Assembly: GCA_947359465.1 (NCBI GenBank)
Contig: OX375877.1
Location: forward strand, 25,679,235-25,743,234
Source: Metellina segmentata
Lineage: Eukaryota > Arthropoda > Arachnida > Araneae > Tetragnathidae
Length of the DNA stretch: 64,000 nt
Direction of reading: 5' to 3'
Made by a program: the position numbers and the translations under genes. Positions 46,246 through 57,704 of this stretch are shown one piece after another; the stretch's first letter is position 1, and each line of letters starts with the position of its first letter. The notes under the pieces were generated by a model. That model did no database searches and was not told where the DNA came from. It saw only the letters and a list, made by a program, of their open reading frames with translations.

Positions 46246-46818
46246 CACTACCCTACAATAATGGACTGGAGGCCAGCGGATTTGCATAAAATCCGACTAC
46301 TTGTTTTGGAGTGTTTTTCGTGGTATGGCCTGGGACCTTTGCTTGTTGTTCCTGGTCAATTGAACGCCGACGCCTACATGAACATTTTGGACAATCAGGT
46401 TCTTCCTACGCTATGGCAATTTTATGGAATGGACGAATGTTACTTCCAGAACGACAACCCTCCAAGTCATGCTGCAGCCTCTGTCAAGCAGTGATATCAA
46501 AATAATAATATGAATATAAAACGACTTCCTTGGCCTGCTCAGAGTCCCGACCTAAACTCGACAGAACACTTGTGGAACGAGTTTAAGCAACGCTTACGAA
46601 CCAGAGAACCACGTCGAAATCTATAGAAGAGCGGTCGATATTCTTGCAGCAGGAACAGACACAAATACCTATAGCTGTGTATCCAAATCTTGTTGAAAGT
46701 ATGCCCAGAAGGATTGCTAGTGTCATTGCAGCACGTGGGGACCAACTCATTATTAAATCATGTATTATTTCTCTTATACCATCACATCCTGCAGTCCGGT
46801 CCATTATTGAGGGTAGTG
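46246..46818 (+). pseudogene. Internally deleted Tc1-like element (CACTACCC family), second copy
   Basis: The ends CACTACCCTACAATAATGGA and TCCATTATTGAGGGTAGTG are bordered by TA (46244-46245 and 46819-46820). The + strand frame 46162-46494 encodes WYGLGPLLVVPGQLNADAYM, then MDECYFQNDNPPSHAAASVK with the second catalytic Asp. After a stop the frame continues [20 protein letters not shown], where the usual NPIEHLW is changed to NSTEHLW. The N-terminal half is deleted. Inactive. Confidence 0.88.
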
Positions 46819-48069
46819 TATGTCCAAAAATTAGGGTTACAACTGAAATCTTATCAAGCAAGGTTACCTGACCTCAAAACAATGAAACATGCGTGGTATG
46901 CTTTCGGATATAGCATTGTAGCCTACACAACATCACCAAGGACTGCAGAAGAGCAAAAGCGTTCTCTAGTGCGAAATAGGACTCTATACCACACCAATTC
47001 TAGGACAAGCTTGTTTAAAATTGCCTAATCCATACTATTGACGTTCAAATTCAACTGCTATTACTTTAAGAGTCAAACCCGTAAAGCCCAGTTTTGTAAC
47101 AAGATGTATTTGACATGGAAAAGTAAGAGCCACTTAGAAGTTTGTAGTTTTCGTAGATTCCATTGACTTAAGTACATAGAGAACAAACCTCGAGATATTA
47201 TCATAATTGTAGTCTCCTTTTACAGCAAACGAAAAGTTAAAATACTACAAAAAATTATTTTTCTCGTAGAGTGCATCTTATTTCCATAAAGATGTATGTT
47301 AAATTATATATGAGACGGTTCAATGTGTAAGCACTTTATTAAGATGTTTTACACGCTCTTTCCTCAACCAAAATTTGCTCACTTACTCTTTTATTTGTAC
47401 AATCCTTATTTATATTTCGATTCAATGATTAGAACTGATTGCATTAAATTTTCATTCGGATTTAAATCGTCAACCTTTAGAAAACTCATTTTATTTCCCT
47501 TTCAATAGTTACTTTACAAATTAGTTTTCTTTTTTTATAACGAAAAAAAAAACAGTTTAATTAAGATCTAGATGAGTACAAGTGCATCGAATCAATACTC
47601 TAAGCTGTATATGAAGAGGAAACTAAAACCTACCCAGTCCTAAAAGAGTCATTACTGATTGATTCCATTGAACAGAAAAAGTTGCATTCATTTTCCTGCC
47701 TCTTAAGAGCTTTTTTTTTTAATTATTTTTAAAGAGAATACCTTTACATTAAGTCTTGAGGAAGTTACTCTTTCTTTTTTTAGTGTCTATGGCTCTTTGA
47801 GAATCCGTATTACAAACAATTTTTTTGTCTTCGGCTTTAATAGCTCATTCTTAAACAGGAGAATATTCAAAACTAATCAAAATAATAAACTTCCAAAGAT
47901 AATTTCGTAAAATCATAACGCATAAAGCAAATTTGAAAAATATAAAACATTTAATTTATGGCTTTAAGATTATCTTAACATACAAAAAATTATTTATTCA
48001 ATTTCAATCTGTTTTTTTTTTTTTTTAGTTTATAATTCTTTACCGATGCTTACTTTTCTGATTTAATCT

Positions 48070-48250
48070 TTAAACTACGGCCGATACATCAGTTGTACCA
48101 TCATCACGCCAAGAAAAAATTCAGACAACGGCCAGTATATGAGCTGTAACTTGAAAGATGTAAACATCGCGCCAAGAAAGAATTTAGACTGCGGCCGTTA
48201 CAGCAGTTGTACCTTGAAAGTTATAAGAATCGCGCCAAGAAATAATCGCG
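48070..48250. repeat. Roughly 60-bp repeat, three units
   Basis: Contains ACGGCCGATACATCAGTTGT, AACGGCCAGTATATGAGCTG and GCGGCCGTTACAGCAGTTGT, each followed by a CGCCAAGAAA phrase. Same family as 28500-28720. Confidence 0.8.
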
Positions 48251-48269
48251 TTTGTTATATCTATAGCCG

Positions 48270-48415
48270 GCCGACCAACCGGTATAGTGGTTAAGGTGTT
48301 AGCCTCTAGGTCGGAAGGTCCCCGGTTCGAATCCGGGTTCGGGCATGGATGTTTGTAAGCGTATACCAGCTCAGGTGTTGCTTCGTCATCTAAACATGGT
48401 TCAAAATTACGAAGT
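48270..48415 (+). mobile_element. SINE head with intact pol III boxes
   Basis: GCCGACCAACCGGTATAGTG, GTGGTTAAGGTG (A-box-like), then GGTTCGAATCC (B box). The body is cut short and continues at about 48420 into a different tail (GGCAATGATGGTCCTCCCAC) ending in an A run. No acceptor-stem pairing is seen, so it is not a tRNA gene. Confidence 0.82.
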
Positions 48416-48610
48416 ATAAATTGTTAGGGGCAATGATGGTCCTCCCACTGGGTGCTCCTTCATAAGTGGCCATCACTTCCGGCCTTGTAGGTCAATGACT
48501 TAGGTCAAATGTGCCCTCCATTAGAAAAAAAAATATCCATAGTTGTAGTCAAAAGGTTAATTTATATGCACTTCCTGTGCATTCCAAATCATACGCTAAA
48601 AGAAAAAAAG

Positions 48611-48674
48611 ATTCGAACCAGGAACCTTCCGATCTAGAGGCCAACATCTTAACCACTATACCGGTTGGTCGGCG
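48611..48674 (-). mobile_element. SINE head fragment, inverted
   Basis: TTCGAACCAGGAACCTTCCG and the segment ending ACCGGTTGGTCGGC are the complement of the SINE head. It faces the head at 48270 and lies 175 bp before NOS exon 9. Confidence 0.82.
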
Positions 48675-48849
48675 GGATTGAAATGGGAAGTGAGAAAAGG
48701 AAAATAGAAATTGAAAAAAGAATAACATTCAAGGATTCAAGACGAATGGAAAGAGAAAAATTTTATGCAGAAAATCTGTGTGTTCGAACTTATTACATAA
48801 ATAAATTATTTGTAAGCCCTAGAAACAAATTATATAAATATGCTTACAG

Positions 48850-48950
48850 GATCCACCATGGAAAACTCATGTCTGGGAAAAAGATCGAGAGACTTCAGGT
48901 AACGGTCCAAGAACGCCTTCGAGAAAATTCCGCTTCAAAGAAATAGCAAG
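48850..48950 (+). CDS. Nos: NOS exon 9: linker and start of calmodulin site
   Basis: Residues 385-417 plus two bases of Arg418. It reads DPPWKTHVWEKDRE, then a short polar stretch, then SRKFRFKEIAR. It starts after TTACAG at 48849 and ends at GCAAG/GTAAGT. It lies in a different frame from the longer open frame overlapping it at 48665-48946, so it is easily missed. It matches the Pro-x-Trp-x-Thr-His-x-Trp segment that joins the NOS heme domain to the linker, and the basic end begins the calmodulin-binding helix. Phases with exons 8 and 10 fit exactly. Confidence 0.92.
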
Positions 48951-51900
48951 GTAAGTTAAATGGCTTAAAGTTTAGCCTATTATTTTTAAGGATCTTAGCT
49001 GTCTTTTGTGTTTGGAACCGATGTCTTACGAACTGCAGTATATTACCGGCAGTTCCGAAACGGCATTTTTGCTAGTCCACAAAAATTCTCAAGTTCCCAG
49101 ACTATTGTTTCCTAGTTTTCGCTATTTCATGAGACTTTTCCTCTCTCAAGAGCATTATTTCATAATTTTTCCAAACTCTTATTTGGTGTTTTATGCTATG
49201 CAACTGTACTATTTCTAATTCGTAGCCTAAACAACCTAAAGTGAAACATAAACTTTCACCAGTACCGATTTTTTTACGCGTCGAACCTTTAAACAAGTTT
49301 GCTTATCACGAGGATTTTGCTGATTCGCAGTTTTGGTATGGAAGGTAGTTGAATTGAAGACGTACTGAGGTAACACAACGGGCGACGGTTAGGGATCATT
49401 CCCAAAGAGAAAAATCCCTAGGACAACATCTCGTAGTAGAGAACCATGGTTTGATGACGAAGGTTTTAGTAGGGTGAAGGTGATATTTAGTGTATCAAGT
49501 ACCCCAAGAATCATTAACTAGTAACTTGAATTGAAGTCGTACTTGAGTAACACAACGGGCGACGGTCCGGGAACATTCCCAAAGAGAAAAATCCTTAGGA
49601 CAACATCTCGTAGTATAGTTTTTGGTATGGAAGGTAGTTGAATTGAGAGAGAAGACGTACTGAGGTAACACAACGGGCGACGGTTAGGGATCATTCCCAA
49701 AGAGAAAAATCCCTACAACAACATCTCGTAGTAGAGAACCATGGTTTGATGACGAAGGTTTTAGTAGGGTGAAGGTGATATTTAGTGTATCAAGTACCCC
49801 AAGAATCATTAACTAGTACCTTGAATTGAAGTCGTACTTGAGTAACACAACGGGCGACGGTCCGGGAACATTCCCAAAGAGAAAAATCCTTAGGACAACA
49901 TCTCGTAGTATAGTTTTTGGTATGGAAGGTAGTTGAATTGAAGACATACTGAGGTAACACAACGGGCGACGGTCCGGGATCATTCCCAAAGAGAAAAATC
50001 CTAGGACAGCATCTCGTAATATAGAACCATGGTCAGAAGACGAAGGTTTTAGCAGGGTGAAGGTGATATTTAGTGTATCAAGTACCCCAAGAATCATTAA
50101 CTAGTAATTTGAATTGAAGTCGTACTTGAGTAACACAACGGGCGACGGTCCGGGAACATTCCCAAAGAGAAAAATCCTTAGGACAACATCTCGTAGTATA
50201 ATTTTTGGTATGGAAGGTAGTTGAATTGAAGACGTACTGAGGTAACACAACGGGCGACGGTCCGGGATCATTCCCAAAGAGAAAAATCCTAGGACAGCAT
50301 CTCGTAATATAGAACCATGGTCAGAAGACGAAGGTTTTAGCAGGGTGAAGGTGATATTTAGTGTATCAAGTACCCCAAGAATCATTAACTAGTAATTTGA
50401 ATTGAAATCGTACTTGAGTAACACAACGGGCGACGGTCCGGGAACATTCCCAAAGAGAAAAATCCTTAGGACAACATCTCGTAGTATAGTTTTTGGTATG
50501 GAAGGTAGTTGAATTGAAGACGTACTGAGGTAACACAACGGGCGACGGTCCGGGATCATTCCCAAAGAGAAAAATCCTAGGACAGCATCTCGTAATATAG
50601 AACCATGGTCAGAAGACGAAGGTTTTAGCAGGGTGAAGGTGATATTTAGTGTATCAAGTACCCCAAGAATCATTAACTAGTAACTTGAATTGAAATCGTA
50701 CTTGAGTAACACAACGGGCGACGGTCCGGGATCATTCCCAAAAAGAAAATCCTAGGACAACATCTTGTAATATAGAACCATGGTCAGAATACGAAGGTTT
50801 TAGCTGGGTGAAGAGGATATTTAGTGTATCAAGTACCCCAAGAATCATTAACTAGTAACTTGAATTGAAGTCGTACTTGAGTAACACAACGGGCGACGGT
50901 CCGGGATCATTCCCAAAAAGAAAATCCTAGGACAACATCTTGCAATATAGAACCATGATCAGAATACGAAGGTTTTAGCTGGGTGAAGAGGATATTTAGT
51001 GTATCAAGTACCCCAAGAATCATTAACTAGTAACTTAAATTGAAGTCGTACTTGAGTAACACAACGGGCGACGGTCCGGGATCATTCCCAAAAAGAAATT
51101 CATGGGACAACATCTTGTAATATAGAACCATGGTCAGAATACGAAGGTTTTAGCTGGGTGAAGAGGATATTTAGTGTATCAAGTACCCCAAGAATCATTA
51201 ACTAGTAACTTGAATTGAAGTCGTACTTGAGTAACACAACGGGCGACGGTCCGGGATCATTCCCAAAAAGAAAATCCTAGGACAACATCTTGCAATATAG
51301 AACCATGATCAGAATACGAAGGTTTTAGCTGGGTGAAGAGGATATTTAGTGTATCAAGTACCCCAAGAATCATTAACTAGTAACTTAAATTGAAGTCGTA
51401 CTTGAGTAACACAACGGGCGACGGTCCGGGATCATTCCCAAAAAGAAATTCATGGGACAACATCTTGTAATATAGAACCATGGTCAGAATACGAAGGTTT
51501 TAGCTGGGTGAAGAGGATATTTAGTGTATCAAGTACCCCAAGAATCATTAACTAGTAACTTGAATTGAAGTCGTACTTGAGTAACACAACGGGCGACGGT
51601 CCGGGATCATTCCAAAAAAGAAAAATCCTAGGACATCTCGTAATATAGAACCATGGTTTGATGACGAAGGTTTTAGTAGGGTTAAGGTGATATTTAGTGT
51701 ATCAAGTACCTCAATAATCATTAACTAGAACTGAAATAGCTTCTTTGAGAAAGATTTTCAGTGTAAGCAAGCAAACCAGACGGAAAACAGAGAAATTACT
51801 TCCTGGTACACTAATGCTCTCGGTAGATACCTATCGGGTTACCTTCGGCGTTTTGGTTACATTTAATCCAATTGGAAATAACTTCTTTAGAATTTTTATT

Positions 51901-52091
51901 GGCGAAGTGCTGAAGACATTTTCATAAAACAAATCTAGTGACGTCATATCTTGAATACGTACAGGAAGCATGTTCCACCATAAAAACACTACCGACACCA
52001 ACTTGACAAAAACTCCTTTCATGTATTTTATACATCAGTGTTTAATGGTTTTGTACATTTAACTTTATCCATCTACGTTCGTCTCTTTCAG
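48951..52091 (+). other. NOS intron 9
   Basis: 3.1 kb, mostly the SINE-tail-derived satellite array (about 49340-51730). The flanks 48951-49330 and 51735-52090 show nothing recognisable. Confidence 0.8.
49340..51730. repeat. Satellite array derived from a SINE tail, with higher-order units
   Basis: The unit contains GTAACACAACGGGCGACGGT, then CCGGGATCATTCCC, GACAACATCTCGTAATATAG and AACCATGGTCAGATGACGAAG. Each part matches, in order, the SINE tail (CAACACAACGGGCTATTGAC, GGTCCGGGATCAGTCCC, GACAACACCTCGTAATTTTG). Marker AAGAATCATTAACTAG recurs at 49506, 49801, 50089, 50377, 50665, 50840, 51015, 51190, 51365, 51540 and, changed, 51713. Spacings are 295, 288, 288, 288, then 175 five times, then 173. 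The 288-bp units are a 175-bp unit plus a 113-bp partial copy. Alternating variants in the 175-bp part show a 350-bp dimer duplication. Confidence 0.92.
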
Positions 52092-52236
52092 AGCTGTGAA
52101 GTTTACATCTAATCTATTCGGAATGGCCCTGTCACGTAGAATCAAAGCCACCATTCTGTTTGCCACAGAAACCGGTAGGTCTGAACAGTACTCGAAGATG
52201 CTCGGAGAAATATTTTCACACGCATTCAATGCCAAT
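52092..52236 (+). CDS. Nos: NOS exon 10: calmodulin helix and FMN phosphate loop
   Basis: The first base completes Arg418, then residues 419-466. [19 protein letters not shown] is the second part of the amphipathic basic helix that binds calmodulin in constitutive [18 protein letters not shown] follows; its ATETGRS loop holds the FMN phosphate in flavodoxin-like domains. The acceptor is TCTCTTTCAG and the donor AAT/GTAAGT. Intron 9 therefore splits the calmodulin site. Confidence 0.96.
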
Positions 52237-55109
52237 GTAAGTAAAATGTTCATTTGTTTCATTTTATCTTTCAATGATGTACTAACTTAGTTCGTTTCAC
52301 TGTATTTCATATTATTTCAAATTCTATAAAAAAAAACGTGAGACTAGGAGAGCTGTATTAAAATCACAGCTGTAAATGTCCTGAGTGGGAGTGCACTTGT
52401 AAAGTGAAGGCTGAACAGCAATGAATGGAGTGAAGCCGTGATAGTAAATGAGCAATGTCTGCTATCACAGAGCCTCAGGTGGTTGTTGAAAGTGATTAGC
52501 ATTGCATTCGCGATTAGGGATGCGACATCGACAGCAAAACATCGATGTTCAAAATTAAAACATCGATGTTGATTATACATCGCCCTCAAACCATCGATGT
52601 TTTTAAAATTCAGTGTATTTAAACTTTTTCCCCCATTTTTTAAAACTGCTTAAGCAACTATTGATGCGACATCGACAGCAAAACATCGATGTTCAAAATT
52701 AAAACATCGATGTTGATAATACATCGCCCTCAAACCATCGATGTTTTTAAAATTCAGTGTATTTAAACTTTTTCCCCCATTTTTTAAAACTGGTTAAGCA
52801 ACTATTGATGCGACATCGACAGCAAAACATCGATGTTCAAAATTAAAACATCGATGTTGATAATACATCGCCCTCAAACCATCGATGTTTTTAAAATTCA
52901 GTTTATTTAAACTCGGACATCGGCTCCAATACATCGATGTTTTTATAAAACATCAATGTTTTGAAAACATCGACATCGAAGTCGCATCCCTACCTGCGAC
53001 CACCTTAAAATCGCGCGGATGAGGAACATTGCTCAAGGACTCGAAGATCAAAATTATTGGCATAGTGGAATATAGAGTCACCAGGAACTTAATAATCCTA
53101 AGAGACTGACTTTAGCATGATACAACTTACATATTACAATTTAGTGTAATTAATATGCAACAGTATAAGATGGTATGATAGAATGTAACTAACTTTTGTA
53201 TGTGTATAAACATAACGTTTTAGATAGACATAACGTTTATATATAACATAACGTTTTAGATAGACATGTCACCTTGGTGGTGTGTTATCCAGAATATAAC
53301 TGTTGTAGGGACATTTTGACTGTACTATGCAACTTGCAATACAGTTTGTTTATCCTTTTTTACAAATATTGTGTTTCATGTTTGTAGTTTTACGAATATT
53401 GTGTTTCATGGTTATAGTTTTACCAATATTGTGTTATATGGTTATAGAAGACATCGTGATGTCGGTTCTAGAGATCTTTTAATAAAGTACACGTAAAATG
53501 GGAGCATAGCTTCATGCTATTTCTTCCGCTCACTCGGTTTGAAGATGTGTCACGTGAATGGGAAATGATAATTTTTATTAACATCGTACTAGAGTAACAC
53601 AAAGTCACGTGATTGGGAGAAAAAGGATGACAAAATAATGCGGGACGATTTATTGATTGGATAAAGTGATCATCCAGCGTGATTAAAAATTACTGGTCTG
53701 GGCTTTGATCGCTAGTTACTAGTCTAAAAATTACTAGTCTGACAATCGCCCCTCGTCTATTCGTATGACTACGTGACTTTCCATTCTGAGTGCTTTCGAC
53801 AGCTACTCCGTCTATATGCTCTATTTTAGCAGAAAGTCAATGGTCATTGCCGATGTTCAGGTACTCATGTGATAAGATGTAATGTGATGTTAAAAGACTA
53901 ACGCACACTATTGACTGTGTATAGTGTTCTTCGAAAGTTGAATAGTCATAAACTCTAATTTGACAAAAGTTTTCAGGAGACTTATAACAGCTTTATAGTC
54001 CGCGCGAGCGCGGGCAGGCTTCTTTTTATGTCTAGGAAGTTATTTAATGGTAGGTCACGAGTTTTTTCATTAAATAGAACATACAGGATATGTCTATACT
54101 GCACTGTATATATATATATTTTGTATTTTATTGGTATTTTCGTAATAAATGTTTTTATACCTTAACCAGTTTCCTTTCTTTCAATACATTTACGACCTTT
54201 TTATATCGATAGAATCAGATTACTTATTTTCTTTTACAACTTTTAGAGTTCCTTGGAGGGAAATGTAACATTTTCTCTTTTAACAATCAGATAATTAAAG
54301 AATATTTTTTACCTTGAAATACATATTTTTTATTATATTTTTTTACATTTCTTTAAAAGTGTGAAATATTTCACAAATTAATTGCGATTTGTACAATGAA
54401 CCAATTTTAATCGATATAAAGCACTGGTTAGTTCGTTTGTAATGGTATTTGTTTAGGAAGGATTTTATTTTTCAAACGGATTTCTATAGAGAGAGGAATC
54501 TATAATAGGAGATTCACACATTCTTTTCTAGCAAACTAGAATTACGTCTGCTATACAAGTTGCATAGTTCATAAATAATTTAATCATTCTTGAGATAAAA
54601 AAGCATTGTATATGAAATAAAGATGTAATACATATTTTCAAAACAACCTGCATAAAATAAGCTCATTATGTACAAATAATTGTTCCTGTCATTAGATAAT
54701 CATTCCCCATGTATATTAAATCCGTGCTGATCCTCTTATTCTATAAGTTTTATTTCACAGTTGTAGTTTTCGATTCATACATTGGATAATAAACATCATA
54801 AGAGAGAGAGAGAGAGAATTGCTGTGAAATAAGTTAAGATTTTCAAGTTTGTAAATTAAATATTCGTAAACTTACAAAACATATTGTTTAGAATAAAACG
54901 CTTCATTATATGACATCAATAAAAGGTAAAATAACTTGTTAAACGGGTTAAATGGAAAACCCAAACAAAAGAAAATAATTATCAATAAAAATAAATATTA
55001 ATACTGCTAAAAACGACTTGCATTTAAAATAACAAATATCTTTTGTAACTTTTTTTTTTCAAAAAAAGCTACGTTTTTTGCTTATTTTTGCTTTGATTCT
55101 CCTTTCCAG
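52237..55109 (+). other. NOS intron 10
   Basis: 2.9 kb. It contains a hAT-like element with internal 144-bp repeats (52515-52992), short direct repeats at 53210-53275 and 53345-53450 (unit about 30 bp), a GC-rich hairpin near 54001-54018 and a GA microsatellite at 54803-54819. The remainder is AT-rich without recognisable content. Confidence 0.7.
52515..52992. mobile_element. hAT-like TIR element with three internal 144-bp repeats
   Basis: It starts TAGGGATGCGACATCGA and ends with the complement TCGAAGTCGCATCCCTA. Three tandem units begin at 52519, 52663 and 52807. Each is rich in the palindrome CATCGATG (AAAACATCGATGTT). TAGGG-type ends suggest hAT, but no 8-bp target duplication is evident. 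Non-coding. Confidence 0.65.
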
Positions 55110-55214
55110 GTGGTATGTATGAGTGACTACGACATTATTAACCTGGAACACGAAACCTTGCTTCTTGTAGTTACAAGTACTTTTGGGAATGGGGATCCAC
55201 CCGAAAATGGAGAG
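55110..55214 (+). CDS. Nos: NOS exon 11: FMN domain
   Basis: Residues 467-501, 35 codons in phase 0 on both sides. It reads [20 protein letters not shown], then [14 protein letters not shown]. The Thr-Phe-Gly-Asn-Gly-Asp loop contacts the FMN isoalloxazine ring. The acceptor is CTCCTTTCCAG and the donor GAG/GTTAGT. Confidence 0.95.
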
Positions 55215-55309
55215 GTTAGTACTATATTTTTCTTCCGCTTATATTTACGGCTCAATATTTTAATGATATATTTTTACATTTAATATCATGATTTTAAATT
55301 TCTCCAAAG

Positions 55310-55377
55310 GCCTTTGCGAGGAGTCTACAAGCTATCAAGGTCACAGGTGAAACCACTCCTGATGTTGAATATATCAG
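55310..55377 (+). CDS. Nos: NOS exon 12: FMN domain, start of the variable insert
   Basis: Residues 502-523 plus two bases of Ser524. It reads AFARSLQAIKVTGETTPDVE and starts right after ENGE of exon 11. It is only 68 bp and follows the shortest intron visible (95 bp). The acceptor is TCTCCAAAG, a weak pyrimidine tract, and the donor is CAG/GTATCT. It opens a segment of about 57 residues that sits where constitutive NOS enzymes carry the autoinhibitory loop. Confidence 0.86.
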
Positions 55378-55399
55378 GTATCTATGCATGAATTAATAG

Positions 55400-55615
55400 T
55401 TTTTGAAATCCAATAAAAATATTAAAAATAGATTTTAAAAAGTAGAATTAGTATTAAAAATCGATTTTAAAAAGTAGAATCAGTATTAAAAATAGATTTT
55501 TAAAAGTATAATCAGTATTAAAAATAGATTTTAAAAAGTAGAATCAGTATTAAAATAGATTTTTAAAAGTAGAATCAGTATTAAAAATATATTTTAAAAC
55601 GTAGAATTGCTATTA
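55400..55615. repeat. Roughly 33-bp tandem array, about six units
   Basis: The unit is about AGTATTAAAAATAGATTTTAAAAAGTAGAATC. It begins shortly after the donor of NOS exon 12. Confidence 0.85.
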
Positions 55616-57704
55616 AAAAGTGATTATTTGCTTAAGGTAAAATTATGTAAAAGACACATATGGGTATGGTTGTTAAAAACCCTTTAATTACAAAGCTTTT
55701 TACAGGAACACCCACAAAAAATATTAACGAATTACGGTATTAAGCGATTTGTGATTGTTTGACTGAATGCGCCAACATTTGAAAGTTTAAGATAGTATGA
55801 CATCTTTTTTCAACATTAAGGGGATAAGCCATTATAATTTTTATCGAAATTTTTAACTCAAGGTCTAAAATCAGCTATTTTGTGCCAATTTGTAATGCCT
55901 AAATGAGATATTTCATTGCCATATAAACCATTCGCATTCAACTACTAGAGTGAATCAGTAAAAATCCTCTAGAAGCAGTAAAATCTACTCTCATATATTT
56001 AGAAAACTTGGATTAACGTTATTTCTCAACATGTTCCTTTGCTTTTAAATGCACTTATTCCGTTGCACAAGCTCCGTTATACCCTCAACAGAAAAAGCAT
56101 TTCAAGCTGCGCAACGAGACAAATATGAATCTATTTCTTGGTTATTAATGAGAGGCAAAAGACGAATTTCCAAATGATTTGCCACTTCAACAGTCAACTC
56201 ATGGGGTATTTTTACAGAACAATATCAAGTACTCTTTCATCAAAGCTGTTCATTGGGGATAGTGAACGATTGGTACAGTGGGAAGGAGTCATTTTGTTCC
56301 TCCATGCATAACGCTTTTCAAACAATTTTTCAAACGATTCACAGAAATAAAATAGTTCCATACTTCCATATTTCCAAGCTACCATTATTTTGCTGCAAAT
56401 CTTGATAGGCGCTGTGACGTCTGCCTACTGAACAAGGTGACAAACATCTTGCCACGTTGAGTGTGGACAAAACTGGAACCCTATTACGAGGCTAAGTGAA
56501 GAAACATATTTCACACAATACTTCATAAATAGATTTCTCTCAGCACCGCTATGGGATAACATAATGTAAAGTGGGGCCCTTCAGCGAGGCTAGGAAAGAC
56601 ATCTCATGACCATAGACAGGTGTCTTCGAGTATAGACGCAGCGTCGGGGAGTCGAAAAGGATGACGACTCTGTTCTGATCTGGCATCGATGATAGTTTTT
56701 TTTCGAAAGGCTGGAAGCTCTAGAAGGGAGATGATCGTTTGAAAATTGATGAGAGAACAACGTTTTTTCTGGCTCCCATCCTGGTAAAATATTTGCGGTA
56801 GAACTTCTACCAGAGTTCGTATTATTGAACACTTTTCTCAGATATCCCACCCTGGGATGAGATTTAATGTGCTTTGATCAACGTCATTGTAGCCGATGTG
56901 TTTTTCACACTTCGGCTATTAAACTTTGTACATAAATGTTAAAAAAATAATTAAAAATAAATAAAAAAATAAACAATTAAACTTTGTACATAAATGTAAA
57001 TAAAAACTCATTAGTCTAAGAGTTTTGGTTAAAAAATTAAGTTCTAAACGCTACAGCGTTGACCCCCTGATATGCCTTCAGATTTAGACCTTTAGACCAC
57101 AAGAAACGGATCACTGCATGTTTTTCATCTGTACAAATATAAAGAAGAGCGATCATAATTATTGTCACATTAGTTAACTGACCTAGCATCATCGAATCTG
57201 GACAGTAACGATAAAACATTCTACCAAGGGAGATCCCATGCCTTCTCGTGTCAGAACTTACCTGTTTAGTGGTCTTTCTGTGGAATTGATCAGTCACAGC
57301 ACACACATAATCTCTTCTAGGGTTTCTTGTTGGACATCTGATGATTATTTGGTAGCTGTGTTTATGTTGTTTCTATAAATTCCTGACCATGGGAAGTTAG
57401 GATATCGATAATTTTACACATGTTCTTGTACTTTCTGTGTTTCAGTGCTAAGTTAAGCCATCCTGAGATGAGTCTTGGAAGTAGACAACGCAATATGCTG
57501 TGAGCTTGTGACACTAAGCCACACTGCATAAGCGTTCCCTCTAACCCACCGAAACATTGGTTGATCTGCGATAATCCAAATCTGTGAAAAAAAACTGGGG
57601 ACCACATTCAGAACCCGTTGTTACTTGCATTGAAATGCGCGTTAAGACGCTTTCAAAAACAGAAATACTAATACATTGTGAATACTTATTGATTCACACT
57701 CATA

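Larger units (their letters stand above)
45507..48849 (+). other. NOS intron 8
   Basis: 3.3 kb. It contains a Harbinger-like MITE (45651-46078), a lone Tc1 end and Helitron-like fragment (46116-46243), a deleted Tc1 element (46246-46818), a copy of the roughly 60-bp repeat (48070-48250) and two SINE heads facing each other (48270-48415 and 48611-48674). Nothing recognised at 46830-48060. Confidence 0.75.

Noticed and set aside
48270..48345. Possible tRNA gene with A and B boxes
   Set aside because: The sequence has pol III boxes but no acceptor-stem pairing and is followed by a SINE body; similar heads at 3887, 34071 and 48674 are SINE copies.
49813..50673. Three near-identical 94-codon frames on the - strand
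   Set aside because: They are spaced by exactly the 288-bp satellite unit, which is a multiple of three; they are shadows of the tandem array and not genes.
54001..54018. CCGCGCGAGCGCGG hairpin as a Helitron 3' end
   Set aside because: The hairpin is convincing but the CTRR end is not, and no matching 5' end was found.
57037..57306. 89-codon frame with EKHAVIRFLWSKGLNLKAY
   Set aside because: It weakly recalls the N-terminal helix-turn-helix of mariner-type transposases, but there is no supporting TIR or catalytic motif nearby, so I did not call it.
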